Shown here piece by piece: positions 32,791 to 43,075 of a stretch of DNA of 64,000 nt. Made by a program: the position numbers and the translations under genes. The stretch comes from CAZCFB01 sp964511535 (GTDB taxonomy: Bacteria; Myxococcota_A; Polyangia; GCA-2747355; CAZCFB01), in assembly GCA_964511535.1 (NCBI GenBank), contig CAZEFW010000023.1:1-64000 (forward strand). Direction: 5' to 3'. The first letter of the stretch is position 1, and every line of letters begins with the position of its first letter. Below the pieces are notes generated by a model. It searched no databases. It was given only the letters and a program-made list of their open reading frames with translations, and had not been told where the DNA came from.

Positions 32791-35425
32791 CTGCGTCTGC
32801 TCCTTCATCCCCTGCCTCGGCCGGAGCCTCATCCCGCTCGCCCTCATCCCGCTCGCCCTCATCCCGCTCGCCCTCATCCCGCTCGCCCTCATCCCCCAGG
32901 CCCTCGCCCTCGCTCTGGCCCTGGCCCTCCTCACCCTCGACCCCTTGCCCCTGGCCCTCTGCGCCCTCCTCGCCCTCTTCGTCCTCCTCGTCCTCCGTCT
33001 CGGCCAGCCGCTCCACCGCCACCACCCGCTCGTCCTTGTCCAGCCGGATCAGCCGCACCCCCTGGGTGTTTCGCCCGATGACCGAGATGTCTCCCAGCGG
33101 CATGCGGATCACCTTGCCGCCGGTGGTGATGATCATCAGGTCATGCTCCTCGGTGACCACCTGGGTCCCGGCCACGTTGCCGTTGCGCTCGGTGGTCTTG
33201 ATCCCGATCACCCCGAGGCCGCCGCGGTTCTGCGCCGAGAACTCGGTGGCCGCGGTGCGCTTGCCGTAGCCATGCTCACACACGGTCACGACATGGCTCT
33301 CGCTGTCGGGCGAGAGCACGGCCATCTGAACCACCTCGTCGCCCTCGCGCAGCTTGATGCCCCGCACCCCACGCGCCGTCCGGCCCATGGAGCGGACGTT
33401 CTCCTCCGGGAAGCGGATCGTCATGCCGTGGCGGCTGGAGAGCATCACGTCCCGCGAGCCGTCGGTGAGGCGCACGTCGATGAGCTCGTCCCCATCCTCG
33501 ATCTCGATGGCGATGATCCCCGTGGCGCGAACGTTGACGTAGTCCATCAGCTTGGTCTTCTTCACCACGCCCCGCCGGGTGGCGCAAAGCACGAAGAAGC
33601 CCTCCTCGAACTTCTCCATGGCCAGCAGCTGGTGCACCGTCTCGCCCTTGCGCAGCTCGAGCATCTGCACGAGGGCGCGCCCGCGGGAGGTGCGCCCGCC
33701 CTCGGGGATCTCATAGACTCGCTTGCAGTAGACCCGGCCGGTGTTGGTGAACAGCAGGATCAGGTCGTGGGTGTTGGCCACGAACAGCTCCCGCACGAAG
33801 TCGTCTTGCTTGGTGGAGACCCCCTTGACCCCCCTGCCGCCGCGCTTCTGCGCCCGGTAGGTGTCGATGGAGGTGCGCTTGATGTACCCGCTGTGGGTCA
33901 CCGTCACCACCATGTCCTCCTCGGCGATGAGATCCTCGATACCGATCTCGCCGGTGGCGTCCACGATCTCCGTGCGCCGCTCGTCGGAGTAGCGATCGCG
34001 CACCTCGACCATCTCTTCGAGCACCACCTCCATCAGCTTGTCGCGGTTGGACAGGACCTCGGTCAGGTAGGCGATGCGCGCCATCACCTCGGCCAGCTCC
34101 TTGAGGATCTTGTCCCGCTCCAGGCCGGTGAGTTTCTGCAGCCGCATGTCCAGGATCGCCTGGGACTGGACCGCTGACAGCCCGAACCGCTCCATCAGCC
34201 CCGCCTTGGCCTCGGCAGGGGAGCCGGAGGCGCGGATCAGGGCGATGACCTCGTCCAGGTTGTCCAGCGCGATCTTCAGCCCTTCGAGGATGTGGGCCCG
34301 CCTCTGCGCCTCGCGCAGCTCGTAAGCCGAGCGCTTGGTCACCACGTCCCGGCGGTGCTCGACGTAGTGCTCGAGCATCTCGCGCAGGGCCAGCGTACGC
34401 GGCTGGCCGTCGACGATTGCTAGCATGTTGACGCCGAAGGTGTCCTGCAGCTGGGTCAGCTTGTACAGCTTGTTCAGGATCACCTCACCCACGGCGTCCC
34501 GCTTCAGCTCCACCACCACCCGGATCCCCTGGCGGTCCGACTCGTCGCGCAGGTCGGAGATGCCCTCCAGCCGCTTCTCCTTCACCAGCAGGGCGATCTT
34601 CTCCACCAGCTTGGCCTTGTTCACCTGGTAAGGCAGCTCGGTGATGATGATGGCGCTGCGCTTGCGCTTCTCGTTCTCCTCGACGGTGGCCCGGCCGCGC
34701 ATGATGACATGGCCCCTGCCGGTCTTGTACGCCTTGAGGATCCCCTCGCGGCCGTAGATCAGCGCGCCGGTGGGGAAGTCGGGGCCGGGCATGATCTGCA
34801 TCAGCTCCGGGATGGAGATGTCGGGGTTGCGCACCATGGAGATGGTGGCGTCGATCACCTCCCGCAGGTTATGCGGCGGGATGGAGGTGGCCATGCCCAC
34901 GGCGATGCCCTGGGCGCCGTTCACCAGCAGGTTCGGCACCCTGGTGGGCAGGATCTCGGGCTCCAGCTCCTTCTCGTCGTAGTTGGGAGCCCACGGCACG
35001 GTCTCCTTGTCGATGTCGGCCAGCATCTCGCCGCCGAAGCGCGCCATGCGCACCTCGGTGTACCGCATGGCCGCCGCCGGATCGCCGTCGATGGACCCGA
35101 AGTTGCCCTGCCCGTCGGCCAGCATGTAGCGCAATGAGAAGTCCTGCGCCATGCGCACCAGGGCGTCGTACACTGCCGAGTCGCCGTGGGGATGGTACTT
35201 ACCGATGACGTCGCCCACCACGCGCGCCGACTTCTTGTACGGCTGGCTGTGGAAGTTCTTCAGCCCTTGCATCGCGTACAGGATCCGCCGGTGCACAGGC
35301 TTGAGCCCGTCACGCACGTTGGGCAGCGCACGGGAGATGATCACGCTCATCGCATAGTCGATGAAGGACGTGCGCATCTCATGTTCGATTGAGGTGGGGA
35401 TTGTCTGGGACTTCAGCTCGCTCAT
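32783..35425 (-). CDS. gyrA: DNA gyrase subunit A with long acidic repeat tail
   Basis: An 880-residue gyrase A subunit. Catalytic Tyr122 sits in AAMRYTEVRM; quinolone-determining Ser83 and Asp87 (HPHGDSAVYD) are wild type. The C-terminal beta-pinwheel has the GyrA box QKRGGRGVKG and further blades to about residue 810. The final 70 residues are an acidic disordered tail, including four exact EGERD repeats. Acidic tails are known to tune E. coli gyrase, but the tandem repeat is unusual. Has its own promoter (35462-35490) and precedes hemL. Confidence 0.96.
32828..32887. repeat. 15-bp minisatellite in the gyrA tail
   Basis: Four exact copies of the 15-mer CTCATCCCGCTCGCC, plus a degenerate fifth (32888-32902), encoding EGERD repeats on the minus strand. 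The unit keeps frame. Copy number changes would lengthen or shorten the GyrA tail without a frameshift. Confidence 0.9.
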
Positions 35426-35461
35426 TCAGCACCCACAGAGGATGGAACTAAAGGAAAACAC

Positions 35462-35490
35462 TTGATAACCCGGGGGACTCCGGAAGTCAA
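35462..35490 (-). promoter_or_regulatory. gyrA promoter
   Basis: Minus strand: TTGACT (35485-35490), exactly 17-bp spacer, TATCAA (35462-35467). Good matches to the sigma-70 boxes (5/6 and 5/6). The start site would be near 35455, about 30 bases before the gyrA ATG. Confidence 0.6.
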
Positions 35491-35525
35491 CGGGGCGGGC
35501 GATGTTATAGGGTGAAGCGCGGGGC

Positions 35526-36773
35526 TCAGAAGCGCAGGCGCAGGCCGTTGATTGTGGGCTCCAGCGTGACCTTCGGGGGCTCGTTTACCGGCGCCTTGCC
35601 GGGCTCCTCGTCTGGATCCGGCGGCGGAGAGGTGTCGATGCCGAGGGTGACGAAGAAGCCGATGAGGGTGCCCAGGGCGGCCGCGCCGAAGATGCCCGTC
35701 AGCACATGGCCTGTGATCATGAGGTCGCGGCTCTGGGTCCCCACCGGATCCGGCGCGGCATGGGTGACCGGGTCGATCATGTTGTCCGCCTTGTCCAGCT
35801 CGAACTGCACCTTCTCGTCCTCGTACTTGGCCGAGAACACCTGGGCCAGGCCCTGGGCGCCGCCGGTGAGCAGAGCCGCGGCGATGAAGGAGCCGAGCAG
35901 GATGTTGCGCGGCGTCTTGGCCCGCTTGAGCGTGACCGCCACGTCGATGGTCTCGCCCTCCTCGATCTTCACGGTCCTGGCGAACGGGTGGTGATCTTCC
36001 AGCTCCACGATGATCCGGTTGCGTCCCACCGAGAGCCGCAGAGGGCGCGACAGGGGCGTCCGGCCCATGACCACGCCGCTCACCGTCACCGTGGCGCCCT
36101 CCTGCTCCGGGCCCACCAGCCGGGCGTAGCCCACGGCCACCCGCCCGGGCGCGGCCTCCTTGACCTCGGGCGCCTTGCCGCCATCCTCCGGGGCGCCTGC
36201 CTCGGGCGGCTTTGTCCCCGGCTCGGCCAGCTTCTGGTTCAGCTCGTTCAGCTTGCGTTGCTCCTCCGCCTTGCGCTGGGTCTCGGCCTCTGCCTCCGCC
36301 GCGGCCTTCTTCTTCGCCTCCTGCTCGGCCAGCTTACGGGCCTCGGCCTCGGCCTTCACCCTGGCCTCCTCCGCGGCCTGCTTGCGCTGCTCCTCCTCGG
36401 CGCGGGTCCTCTTCAGCGCCTCCACCTCCCTGGTCAGCTCACCGATGCGGCGGTCCACCTCCTTGCGGTTGGGCGGGGACGCGCCCGGCTTGACCCGCTC
36501 CCAGTCGGACAGGAACAGCTTGTAGTAGAACAGCGCCTTCTCCGGGTTCTTCAGCTGCCGGTGACACTGGGCGATGTTGAAGATGATGCTCGGGTGGTGC
36601 GCCGCCTTGAGCGCCGCCATGTAGCCATCCAGCGCCTGCTGGAAGTTGCCCAGCCGGTACTGTGTCTCTGCCTTCTTGAACAGCGCCTTGGCCTGGGCCT
36701 TGTCTGCCGCCGCCTCCGACGAGGCGCAGCAGAGCAGGGCGGCGAGCAGGGCTGCCACGGTGCGGTATCTCAC
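35526..36773 (-). CDS. TPR-coiled-coil-PEGA envelope protein
   Basis: A 415-residue protein. Signal peptide 1-22; TPR-like helices about 25-110 (FKKAETQYRLGNFQQAL, IIFNIAQCHRQL); a Lys/Glu/Ala coiled coil about 125-185; a PEGA domain about 205-285 (VTVSGVVMGRTPLSRPLRLSVG); and two hydrophobic segments near 290-310 and 350-375. This is a common layout in myxobacteria. Its start overlaps the kinase stop by 4 bp (36770-36773), so it is probably a partner or substrate presented by that kinase. Confidence 0.82.
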   Translation of the reverse strand: MRYRTVAALLAALLCCASSEAAADKAQAKALFKKAETQYRLGNFQQALDGYMAALKAAHHPSIIFNIAQCHRQLKNPEKALFYYKLFLSDWERVKPGASPPNRKEVDRRIGELTREVEALKRTRAEEEQRKQAAEEARVKAEAEARKLAEQEAKKKAAAEAEAETQRKAEEQRKLNELNQKLAEPGTKPPEAGAPEDGGKAPEVKEAAPGRVAVGYARLVGPEQEGATVTVSGVVMGRTPLSRPLRLSVGRNRIIVELEDHHPFARTVKIEEGETIDVAVTLKRAKTPRNILLGSFIAAALLTGGAQGLAQVFSAKYEDEKVQFELDKADNMIDPVTHAAPDPVGTQSRDLMITGHVLTGIFGAAALGTLIGFFVTLGIDTSPPPDPDEEPGKAPVNEPPKVTLEPTINGLRLRF

Positions 36774-38464
36774 TTCAGCTCCATCGGCATGGTGCCCTCG
36801 CCATACTCTTCCTGGGTGGGCGCCGTCTTTTTGGTGGGCGTGGGCGCGGGTGAAGGCGCGGGCGCCGGTTTGGTCACCGGCGTGGGCTCGGGCGCTGGCG
36901 CTGGCCTGGGCCGTGGTCGCGGCCTCTTGCGCGCCTTGACCTGCTTCGGCGGGGCCGCGGGCATGGCCACCGCCACAGTCAGGTCCCTCAGGGCGCTGAC
37001 CTCGTGGGCGAAGGTCCGGCCGTCAGGGGCCTTGACCTCGAGGCGGTGCTTACGCTCTGTCCGCGGGATGCTGAAGGGGTTCTCCGTGACCACCTCGCCG
37101 TCCAGGGTCACGGTGGCCCCCTGCACCAGGTTGAGCAGCTCCACCTGCACCCTGGGGGGCGTCGCGGGCGGTGGCGGCTCGGCGCCGGTCGCTGGAGCGC
37201 TCGCCGCCGCAGGCTCCGCGGCGGGGGGCGCGTCATCGCCGCCCGAGCCGTAACGCAACATGTACGACCGGCCGATGAGCGCGCCGGCCACAAGCAGCAC
37301 CGCCAGGCCCGCCACGCCGTACAGCCAGCGCGAGCCCTCGCGCGGGCGGGTCATCTTGCCGTACTGCTCGCCCATGCTGGACGACAGGGTGGAGATGCCG
37401 GTGGCGGCGGCCCCCTCCCTGGCCGCCGGCTGCGACACCGTCGCCGCCGTCTCACCAGCGGCGGGCGCGGCCTGCGCGCGCTCCTCGTAGCCCCGGGTCG
37501 GCGCCGGGCCCTTGCGGTCCTCGGTGCCGAGCTGGATCACCGAGGGGTCGGGCCCGCTGCCGTGCTCCTCGACGATCTGGAGCTGCGGGGCGGGGCCCTC
37601 CTCGGCCGGCTCCCCGGCCGCCTTGGCCAGCGCCTCCCACATCTTCCGCGCCGAGGCGTGGCGCAGGGCCGGGTCCTTCGCCATGGCCTGGTGGACCACC
37701 CGGGCCACGGCCCGCGGCAGGTCAGGGCAGAGCTTGTGCAGCGGCTCGGGCTGCTCGTGGATGATCTTGTACAGCACGGCCTCGACGCTGGAACCGGCGA
37801 AGGCCATGCGCCCGCTCACCATGCGGTACAGGATGGCCCCCAGGGCGAAGATGTCGGAGCGCGCCGTGGCGTCGGCGGCATCGCCGCGCGCCTGCTCGGG
37901 CGCCATGAAGCAGGGGGTGCCGAGGTAAGCCTTGGTCTGGGTCACGATGCTGCTGTGGTCCCGCAGCTTGGAGATGCCGAAGTCGAGCACCTTGGGGACC
38001 TCGGGGCGGTCGCCCACCTTGCACAGCAGGATGTTCTGCGGCTTCAGGTCCCGGTGGACCACGCCCTCGTCATGTGCCGCCTGCACCGCCGAGCAGATCC
38101 CCTCGAAGATGCTCAGCACCCGGGGCATGGGCAGGCTCCCCCGGCGGTCGAGCAGCGCCTCCAGGTCCTCGCCGGCCAGGAACTCCATCACGATGTACGG
38201 GATGCCGTCCGGGGTGCGGTCGAAGTCGAACACCTCGATGATGTTGGGGTGGTTCAGCTTGCAGGCGATCTTCGCCTCCCGCTTGAACCGCTGGAACACG
38301 TCCTGGTGCGGGGCCATCTGCTGGTGCAGCAGCTTGACCGCCACCTTCTTCTCCAGCTCGGTGTGGACGCCCTGGTACACCGATCCCATCCCGCCCTTGC
38401 CGATACAGCGGATCAGCCTGTACTTGCCCCCGAGGGTGCGTCCAGTGAGGGTATCCCCGCCCAT
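36770..38464 (-). CDS. PknB-type Ser/Thr kinase with PEGA extracellular domain
   Basis: A 564-residue transmembrane kinase. Kinase domain about 13-280: glycine loop GKGGMGSVY (22-30), Lys44, HRDLKPQN (Asp139), DFG (Asp161-Gly163). An acidic/Ala linker follows, then a membrane segment near 395-420, then a PEGA-like domain (about 440-515) and a Pro/Ala-rich tail. All catalytic residues are present. It senses an envelope signal and phosphorylates targets; the coupled TPR-PEGA protein is a likely partner. Confidence 0.9.
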   Translation of the reverse strand: MGGDTLTGRTLGGKYRLIRCIGKGGMGSVYQGVHTELEKKVAVKLLHQQMAPHQDVFQRFKREAKIACKLNHPNIIEVFDFDRTPDGIPYIVMEFLAGEDLEALLDRRGSLPMPRVLSIFEGICSAVQAAHDEGVVHRDLKPQNILLCKVGDRPEVPKVLDFGISKLRDHSSIVTQTKAYLGTPCFMAPEQARGDAADATARSDIFALGAILYRMVSGRMAFAGSSVEAVLYKIIHEQPEPLHKLCPDLPRAVARVVHQAMAKDPALRHASARKMWEALAKAAGEPAEEGPAPQLQIVEEHGSGPDPSVIQLGTEDRKGPAPTRGYEERAQAAPAAGETAATVSQPAAREGAAATGISTLSSSMGEQYGKMTRPREGSRWLYGVAGLAVLLVAGALIGRSYMLRYGSGGDDAPPAAEPAAASAPATGAEPPPPATPPRVQVELLNLVQGATVTLDGEVVTENPFSIPRTERKHRLEVKAPDGRTFAHEVSALRDLTVAVAMPAAPPKQVKARKRPRPRPRPAPAPEPTPVTKPAPAPSPAPTPTKKTAPTQEEYGEGTMPMELK

Positions 38465-38534
38465 GCGCTCTCCACGACGTTACCGGGGCATGGTATCCGA
38501 TACGGATCGGGTGGGGCAACTGCCGGGCTGCGGC

Positions 38535-38648
38535 CGGAGACTTCAGACCTCAGGCCTCGGGCTTCAGGGGATGTAGCCACGGCGGCACTTGCACCTGAAG
38601 CCTGAGGCCTGAAGTCTGAAGCCTGAAGCCAGGCGAGCGGAGCGAGCC
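38535..38648. repeat. Heptad element (CTTCAGG type) after the REC-HD-GYP gene
   Basis: Left arm 38535-38570 of GACTTCA/GGCTTCA heptads, a core of about 22 bp, right arm 38593-38631 of CCTGAAG/TCTGAAG heptads, and GC block GGCGAGCGGAGCGAGCC (38632-38648). The block ends exactly at the stop codon of the regulator gene (38649). The GC block equals those at 89-105 and 1107-1123 in outline. Confidence 0.85.
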
Positions 38649-40202
<1,554 letters not shown>

Positions 40203-40252
40203 CTTTGTGTCGTCGGCTCCAGTCTCATGGGCAACGCCATGGCTAACACCAG

Positions 40253-40281
40253 ATAGTGCGATTTTGCATCAATCGAGTCAA
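40253..40281 (-). promoter_or_regulatory. Putative promoter of the REC-HD-GYP gene
   Basis: Minus strand: TTGACT (40276-40281), 17-bp spacer, CACTAT (40253-40258). Good -35 box, weak -10 box. Leader about 44 bases. Confidence 0.35.
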
Positions 40282-40297
40282 TGACTGTGCCGCCAGG

Positions 40298-41902
40298 TCA
40301 GTCGCCGGCGGGCGTATCGTCGTCCGGTCCGTGCGCATCGAGCTTGCCAGCCAGCTCCGGAAACCAGGAGTAAAACTGGTCGAGCTGCTCCCGGCGCGAA
40401 GGCGTGAGGTAGTCGAAGTTGTACCCCCGATCGATGACCTCCCAGAAGTCCTCGTCGGTCACCGCCCGCATCTCCTCCCTGATGCTCAGCATGCGCTCGG
40501 CCGACTCGTGCTCCATGTCCCGCCAGACCCGGCGGGCGAGCTCCTCCGCGCCGCGGTCCAGGTAGAAGGTGGCCAGCTTGATCTGCGCCTTCCGCACCCC
40601 TCGCAGGGACTGCTCCTGCTCCTCGGTCTCGGGCTGCTTGTCCACCTCGAGGAACGTGGCGAGCAGCTCGTCCTCCACGTCGAGCCCGGCCTCGTGCACG
40701 AGCTCGCAAAGGGTGCACAGGTCGTAGGCGGCGGTCTCGTTGACGAAGGCCAGCCCGCGCCCGTTGGCGGTGAGGCCGTAGTACTTGAAGTAGCGGCCGA
40801 TCTCCAGCGCCTGCTCCGCGTGCCCGGCCCGGAGCAGGGCCTCGGCGAGCAGGCGGTACTGGTGCAGGATGTTATAGGCGCTGCGAACGTCCGCGCTGTT
40901 GATGGAGGCGCGCAGGTAGGTGTTGAAGAACTTGATCACCAGGCCGAGCAGGGGCTGATCTTTCCGGGTGATGGCGGCCTCGCCCACGTACCGGGTGTCG
41001 ATGGCCACCAGCTGGTTCACCTCGCGCATGCGGTTGAGGGACTCGGTGGCGATGGTCTGGTACTGGCGCAGCACCTTCCACTCCAGCCAGGTGCGGCTCT
41101 GGCTGATCTGGTCCACGCTGCGCGGGGCCATGGCCACGAAGTCGGGGTTCTTTCGCAGCTTGTCCCGGATGATGAACCACTGCTCGTCGAGGGACTCCTT
41201 GCGCTCCACGTAGCGCACGGCCAGCTTGCACAGCGCGTCCACCGCCCTGGACGCGATGACCCGGTCCTTCTGGCTGATGGAGTTGACCGCCACGTCGGCC
41301 AGCTGCTCGATGCCCTGCAGGACCCGGTCCTGCCGGCGCACGATCCCCTGGGCTCCCCGGCGGCGTCCCAGGGCCTCGGCCAGGGACTGGGCCTGCAGCC
41401 GCCCCACGATGCGCTCCGGGTCGAGGAACGCGAACACGTAGGCGAAGTACGGGATCAGGATCAGGATCGCCGCGGTCATCATCACCAGGGTGGTGCCCAC
41501 GAAGATCTTCGGCACGAACTCGTTGTGGACCAGCATGGTGGCCCAAAGGCAGTGGATCGAGGCCACCACGAAGAACCCGATCACCATCAGGTTGGTGCGG
41601 TCGAGGAAGAACATCTCTGTGACCCGGGGGGTGTACCGGGTGGCCGACAGCTGCAGGATGATGGAGATGACGGTGATGGCCACGCCGAGGATCGCGACGA
41701 CGACCTCTGGCATGTTGCCCAGGGCCTGCTGGACGTCGGCGGGGGTCAGCCGGGAGAGCAGGCCCCAGAACTGGTCACCCGGCAGCTGGTAGCTCACCAG
41801 GTAGTCGAGCCCCAGCAGCGTCAGGATCCACGCCGTGGCGGTCCCCCCGAGCAGCGCCAGGGGCGTGAGCCACGGCCGGCGGGACTGAGTCTCGGCGGCC
41901 AT
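40298..41902 (-). CDS. DUF2254 membrane protein
   Basis: A 534-residue protein of the DUF2254 type: three to four membrane segments near 15-37, 65-85, 100-150, then a long soluble helical part. The ATG at 41902 is chosen because the upstream in-frame stretch is a poly-Arg artefact of the GTCGAC repeat. The C-terminal 130 residues are not part of the usual family and are helical. Function unknown; proposed in the family only as an integral membrane protein. Confidence 0.75.
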   Translation of the reverse strand: MAAETQSRRPWLTPLALLGGTATAWILTLLGLDYLVSYQLPGDQFWGLLSRLTPADVQQALGNMPEVVVAILGVAITVISIILQLSATRYTPRVTEMFFLDRTNLMVIGFFVVASIHCLWATMLVHNEFVPKIFVGTTLVMMTAAILILIPYFAYVFAFLDPERIVGRLQAQSLAEALGRRRGAQGIVRRQDRVLQGIEQLADVAVNSISQKDRVIASRAVDALCKLAVRYVERKESLDEQWFIIRDKLRKNPDFVAMAPRSVDQISQSRTWLEWKVLRQYQTIATESLNRMREVNQLVAIDTRYVGEAAITRKDQPLLGLVIKFFNTYLRASINSADVRSAYNILHQYRLLAEALLRAGHAEQALEIGRYFKYYGLTANGRGLAFVNETAAYDLCTLCELVHEAGLDVEDELLATFLEVDKQPETEEQEQSLRGVRKAQIKLATFYLDRGAEELARRVWRDMEHESAERMLSIREEMRAVTDEDFWEVIDRGYNFDYLTPSRREQLDQFYSWFPELAGKLDAHGPDDDTPAGD

Positions 41903-41934
41903 GAGTAGGACAATACCCGCCCCGGGGTCCGACC

Positions 41935-41970
41935 GTCTACGTCTTCGTCGACGTCGACGTCGACGTCCTC
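41935..41970. repeat. Hexad repeat (GTCGAC type) in the divergent DUF2254/coaX gap
   Basis: Six 6-bp words: GTCTAC, GTCTTC, GTCGAC three times, GTCCTC. Self-palindromic, so no separate inverted arm is needed. Related to the GTCGACA heptads at 53379-53424. It lies between two divergent starts and could affect both promoters. Confidence 0.7.
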
Positions 41971-41988
41971 GTTGGTTAGGATGTGGCC

Positions 41989-42759
41989 ATGTTCTTGGCA
42001 ATCGACGTGGGCAATACGAATACTGTGCTCGGCGCGTATGACGGCGACGAGCTGCTCGACAGCTGGCGCATCGCCACCAACCGGGCCTCCACCTGGGATG
42101 ACTACGCGGTGGTGCTGGCCACCCTCTGCCAGCTGGGGGGGCTGGAGCCGGGAGACATCGACGCGGCGATCATCGCCTCGGTGGTGCCTGCGGCGGTGGA
42201 GCCGCTGCGGCGGGCCCTGGCCCACCGGTTCGGCGCGGATCCGGTGGTGGTTGTGGGCCCGGGGATCCGCACGGGGATGAAGATCCTGTACGACAACCCT
42301 CGGGAGGTGGGGGCGGATCGCATCGTCAACGCGGTGGCCTTCTACGACAAGCACCAGATGGGCGGGATCGTGGTGGATTTCGGCACGGCCACCACCTTCG
42401 ACTGCATCACCCCGGATGGCGACTACCTGGGCGGGGTGATCTGCCCCGGCATCACCATCAGCGCCGACGCCCTGTACCGGCACGCGGCCAAGCTCCCACG
42501 GGTGGAGGTGACCCGGCCAGAGCAGGTCATCGGCCGCAACACGGTCTCGTCCATCCAGGCGGGGCTGTTCTACGGCTACGTCGGGCTGGTGGACGGCATC
42601 GCGGGCCGCATGGCCGAGGAGGCCGGCTACCCTGTCAAGGTGATCGCCACCGGCGGCCTGGCCCGACATATCGCCGAGTCCTCCGACCGGATCGAGGAGG
42701 TGGACGAGCTGCTCACCATCCGCGGCCTGAAGATGATCTACGCGCTGAACGCGGATTGA
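41989..42759 (+). CDS. coaX: Type III pantothenate kinase
   Basis: A 256-residue CoaX kinase, first step of coenzyme A synthesis. Motifs of the ASKHA fold: DVGNTNTVLG (6-15), GADRI and DFGTATTFD. The ATG at 41989 has TTAGGA about 8 bp upstream; a GTG six bases earlier is less likely. Intact and full length. Divergent from the DUF2254 gene; followed by a repeat element. Confidence 0.95.
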   Translation: MFLAIDVGNTNTVLGAYDGDELLDSWRIATNRASTWDDYAVVLATLCQLGGLEPGDIDAAIIASVVPAAVEPLRRALAHRFGADPVVVVGPGIRTGMKILYDNPREVGADRIVNAVAFYDKHQMGGIVVDFGTATTFDCITPDGDYLGGVICPGITISADALYRHAAKLPRVEVTRPEQVIGRNTVSSIQAGLFYGYVGLVDGIAGRMAEEAGYPVKVIATGGLARHIAESSDRIEEVDELLTIRGLKMIYALNAD

Positions 42760-42799
42760 TTACGATCTGAAAGATTGTTGGGACCGACGGGGCATTTCT

Positions 42800-42930
42800 G
42801 TTGGCAGTTGACAGTTGAGAGTTGACGGTTCAGGGGAAGCCGCTGGCCGTGTGACGGCGCAATTTGCGGATTCTGTTAACAATTGCCCACGCTTATGCTC
42901 TCAACTTTCAACCGTCAACCGTCAACGGTC
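42800..42930. repeat. Heptad element (GTTGACA type)
   Basis: Left arm 42800-42830 (GTTGGCA, GTTGACA, GTTGAGA, GTTGACG). Core of about 69 bp. Right arm 42900-42930 of CTCAACT, TTCAACC, GTCAACC, GTCAACG. The arms are complementary in opposite directions and could fold into a long stem. It lies 40 bp after the coaX stop. Confidence 0.85.
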
Positions 42931-42997
42931 CATGGCTCAGCACCCCGATGGGCCACTCCCCAATGTCCGGAAAGATCGCCGCTGCTGCACTACGTAA

Positions 42998-43026
42998 TTG
43001 ACCTATTTCCGGATGTGATCTAGGTA
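42998..43026 (+). promoter_or_regulatory. Putative promoter of the EF-G paralogue
   Basis: TTGACC (42998-43003), 17-bp spacer, TAGGTA (43021-43026). Good -35 box, weak -10 box. Leader about 45 bases, including AAAGGAA before the ATG. Confidence 0.35.
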
Positions 43027-43075
43027 AGACGACTCCGCAGAACCCCGCAAAGCACTACAAAAGGAATCGAGTTCA

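Larger units (their letters stand above)
42760..43075. other. Intergenic region between coaX and the EF-G paralogue
   Basis: A 316-bp gap. It holds the GTTGACA heptad element (42800-42930) and, nearer the EF-G gene, a putative promoter (42998-43026). No ORF or RNA gene was seen. Confidence 0.6.

Noticed and set aside
32791..32934. Possible extended hemL N-terminus with RASGM repeats
   Set aside because: It is gyrA minisatellite read in another frame; hemL homologues begin near the ATG at 32790.
41903..42001. Poly-Arg N-terminal extension of the DUF2254 protein
   Set aside because: Encoded by the GTCGAC hexad run; the ATG at 41902 starts a normal membrane protein.
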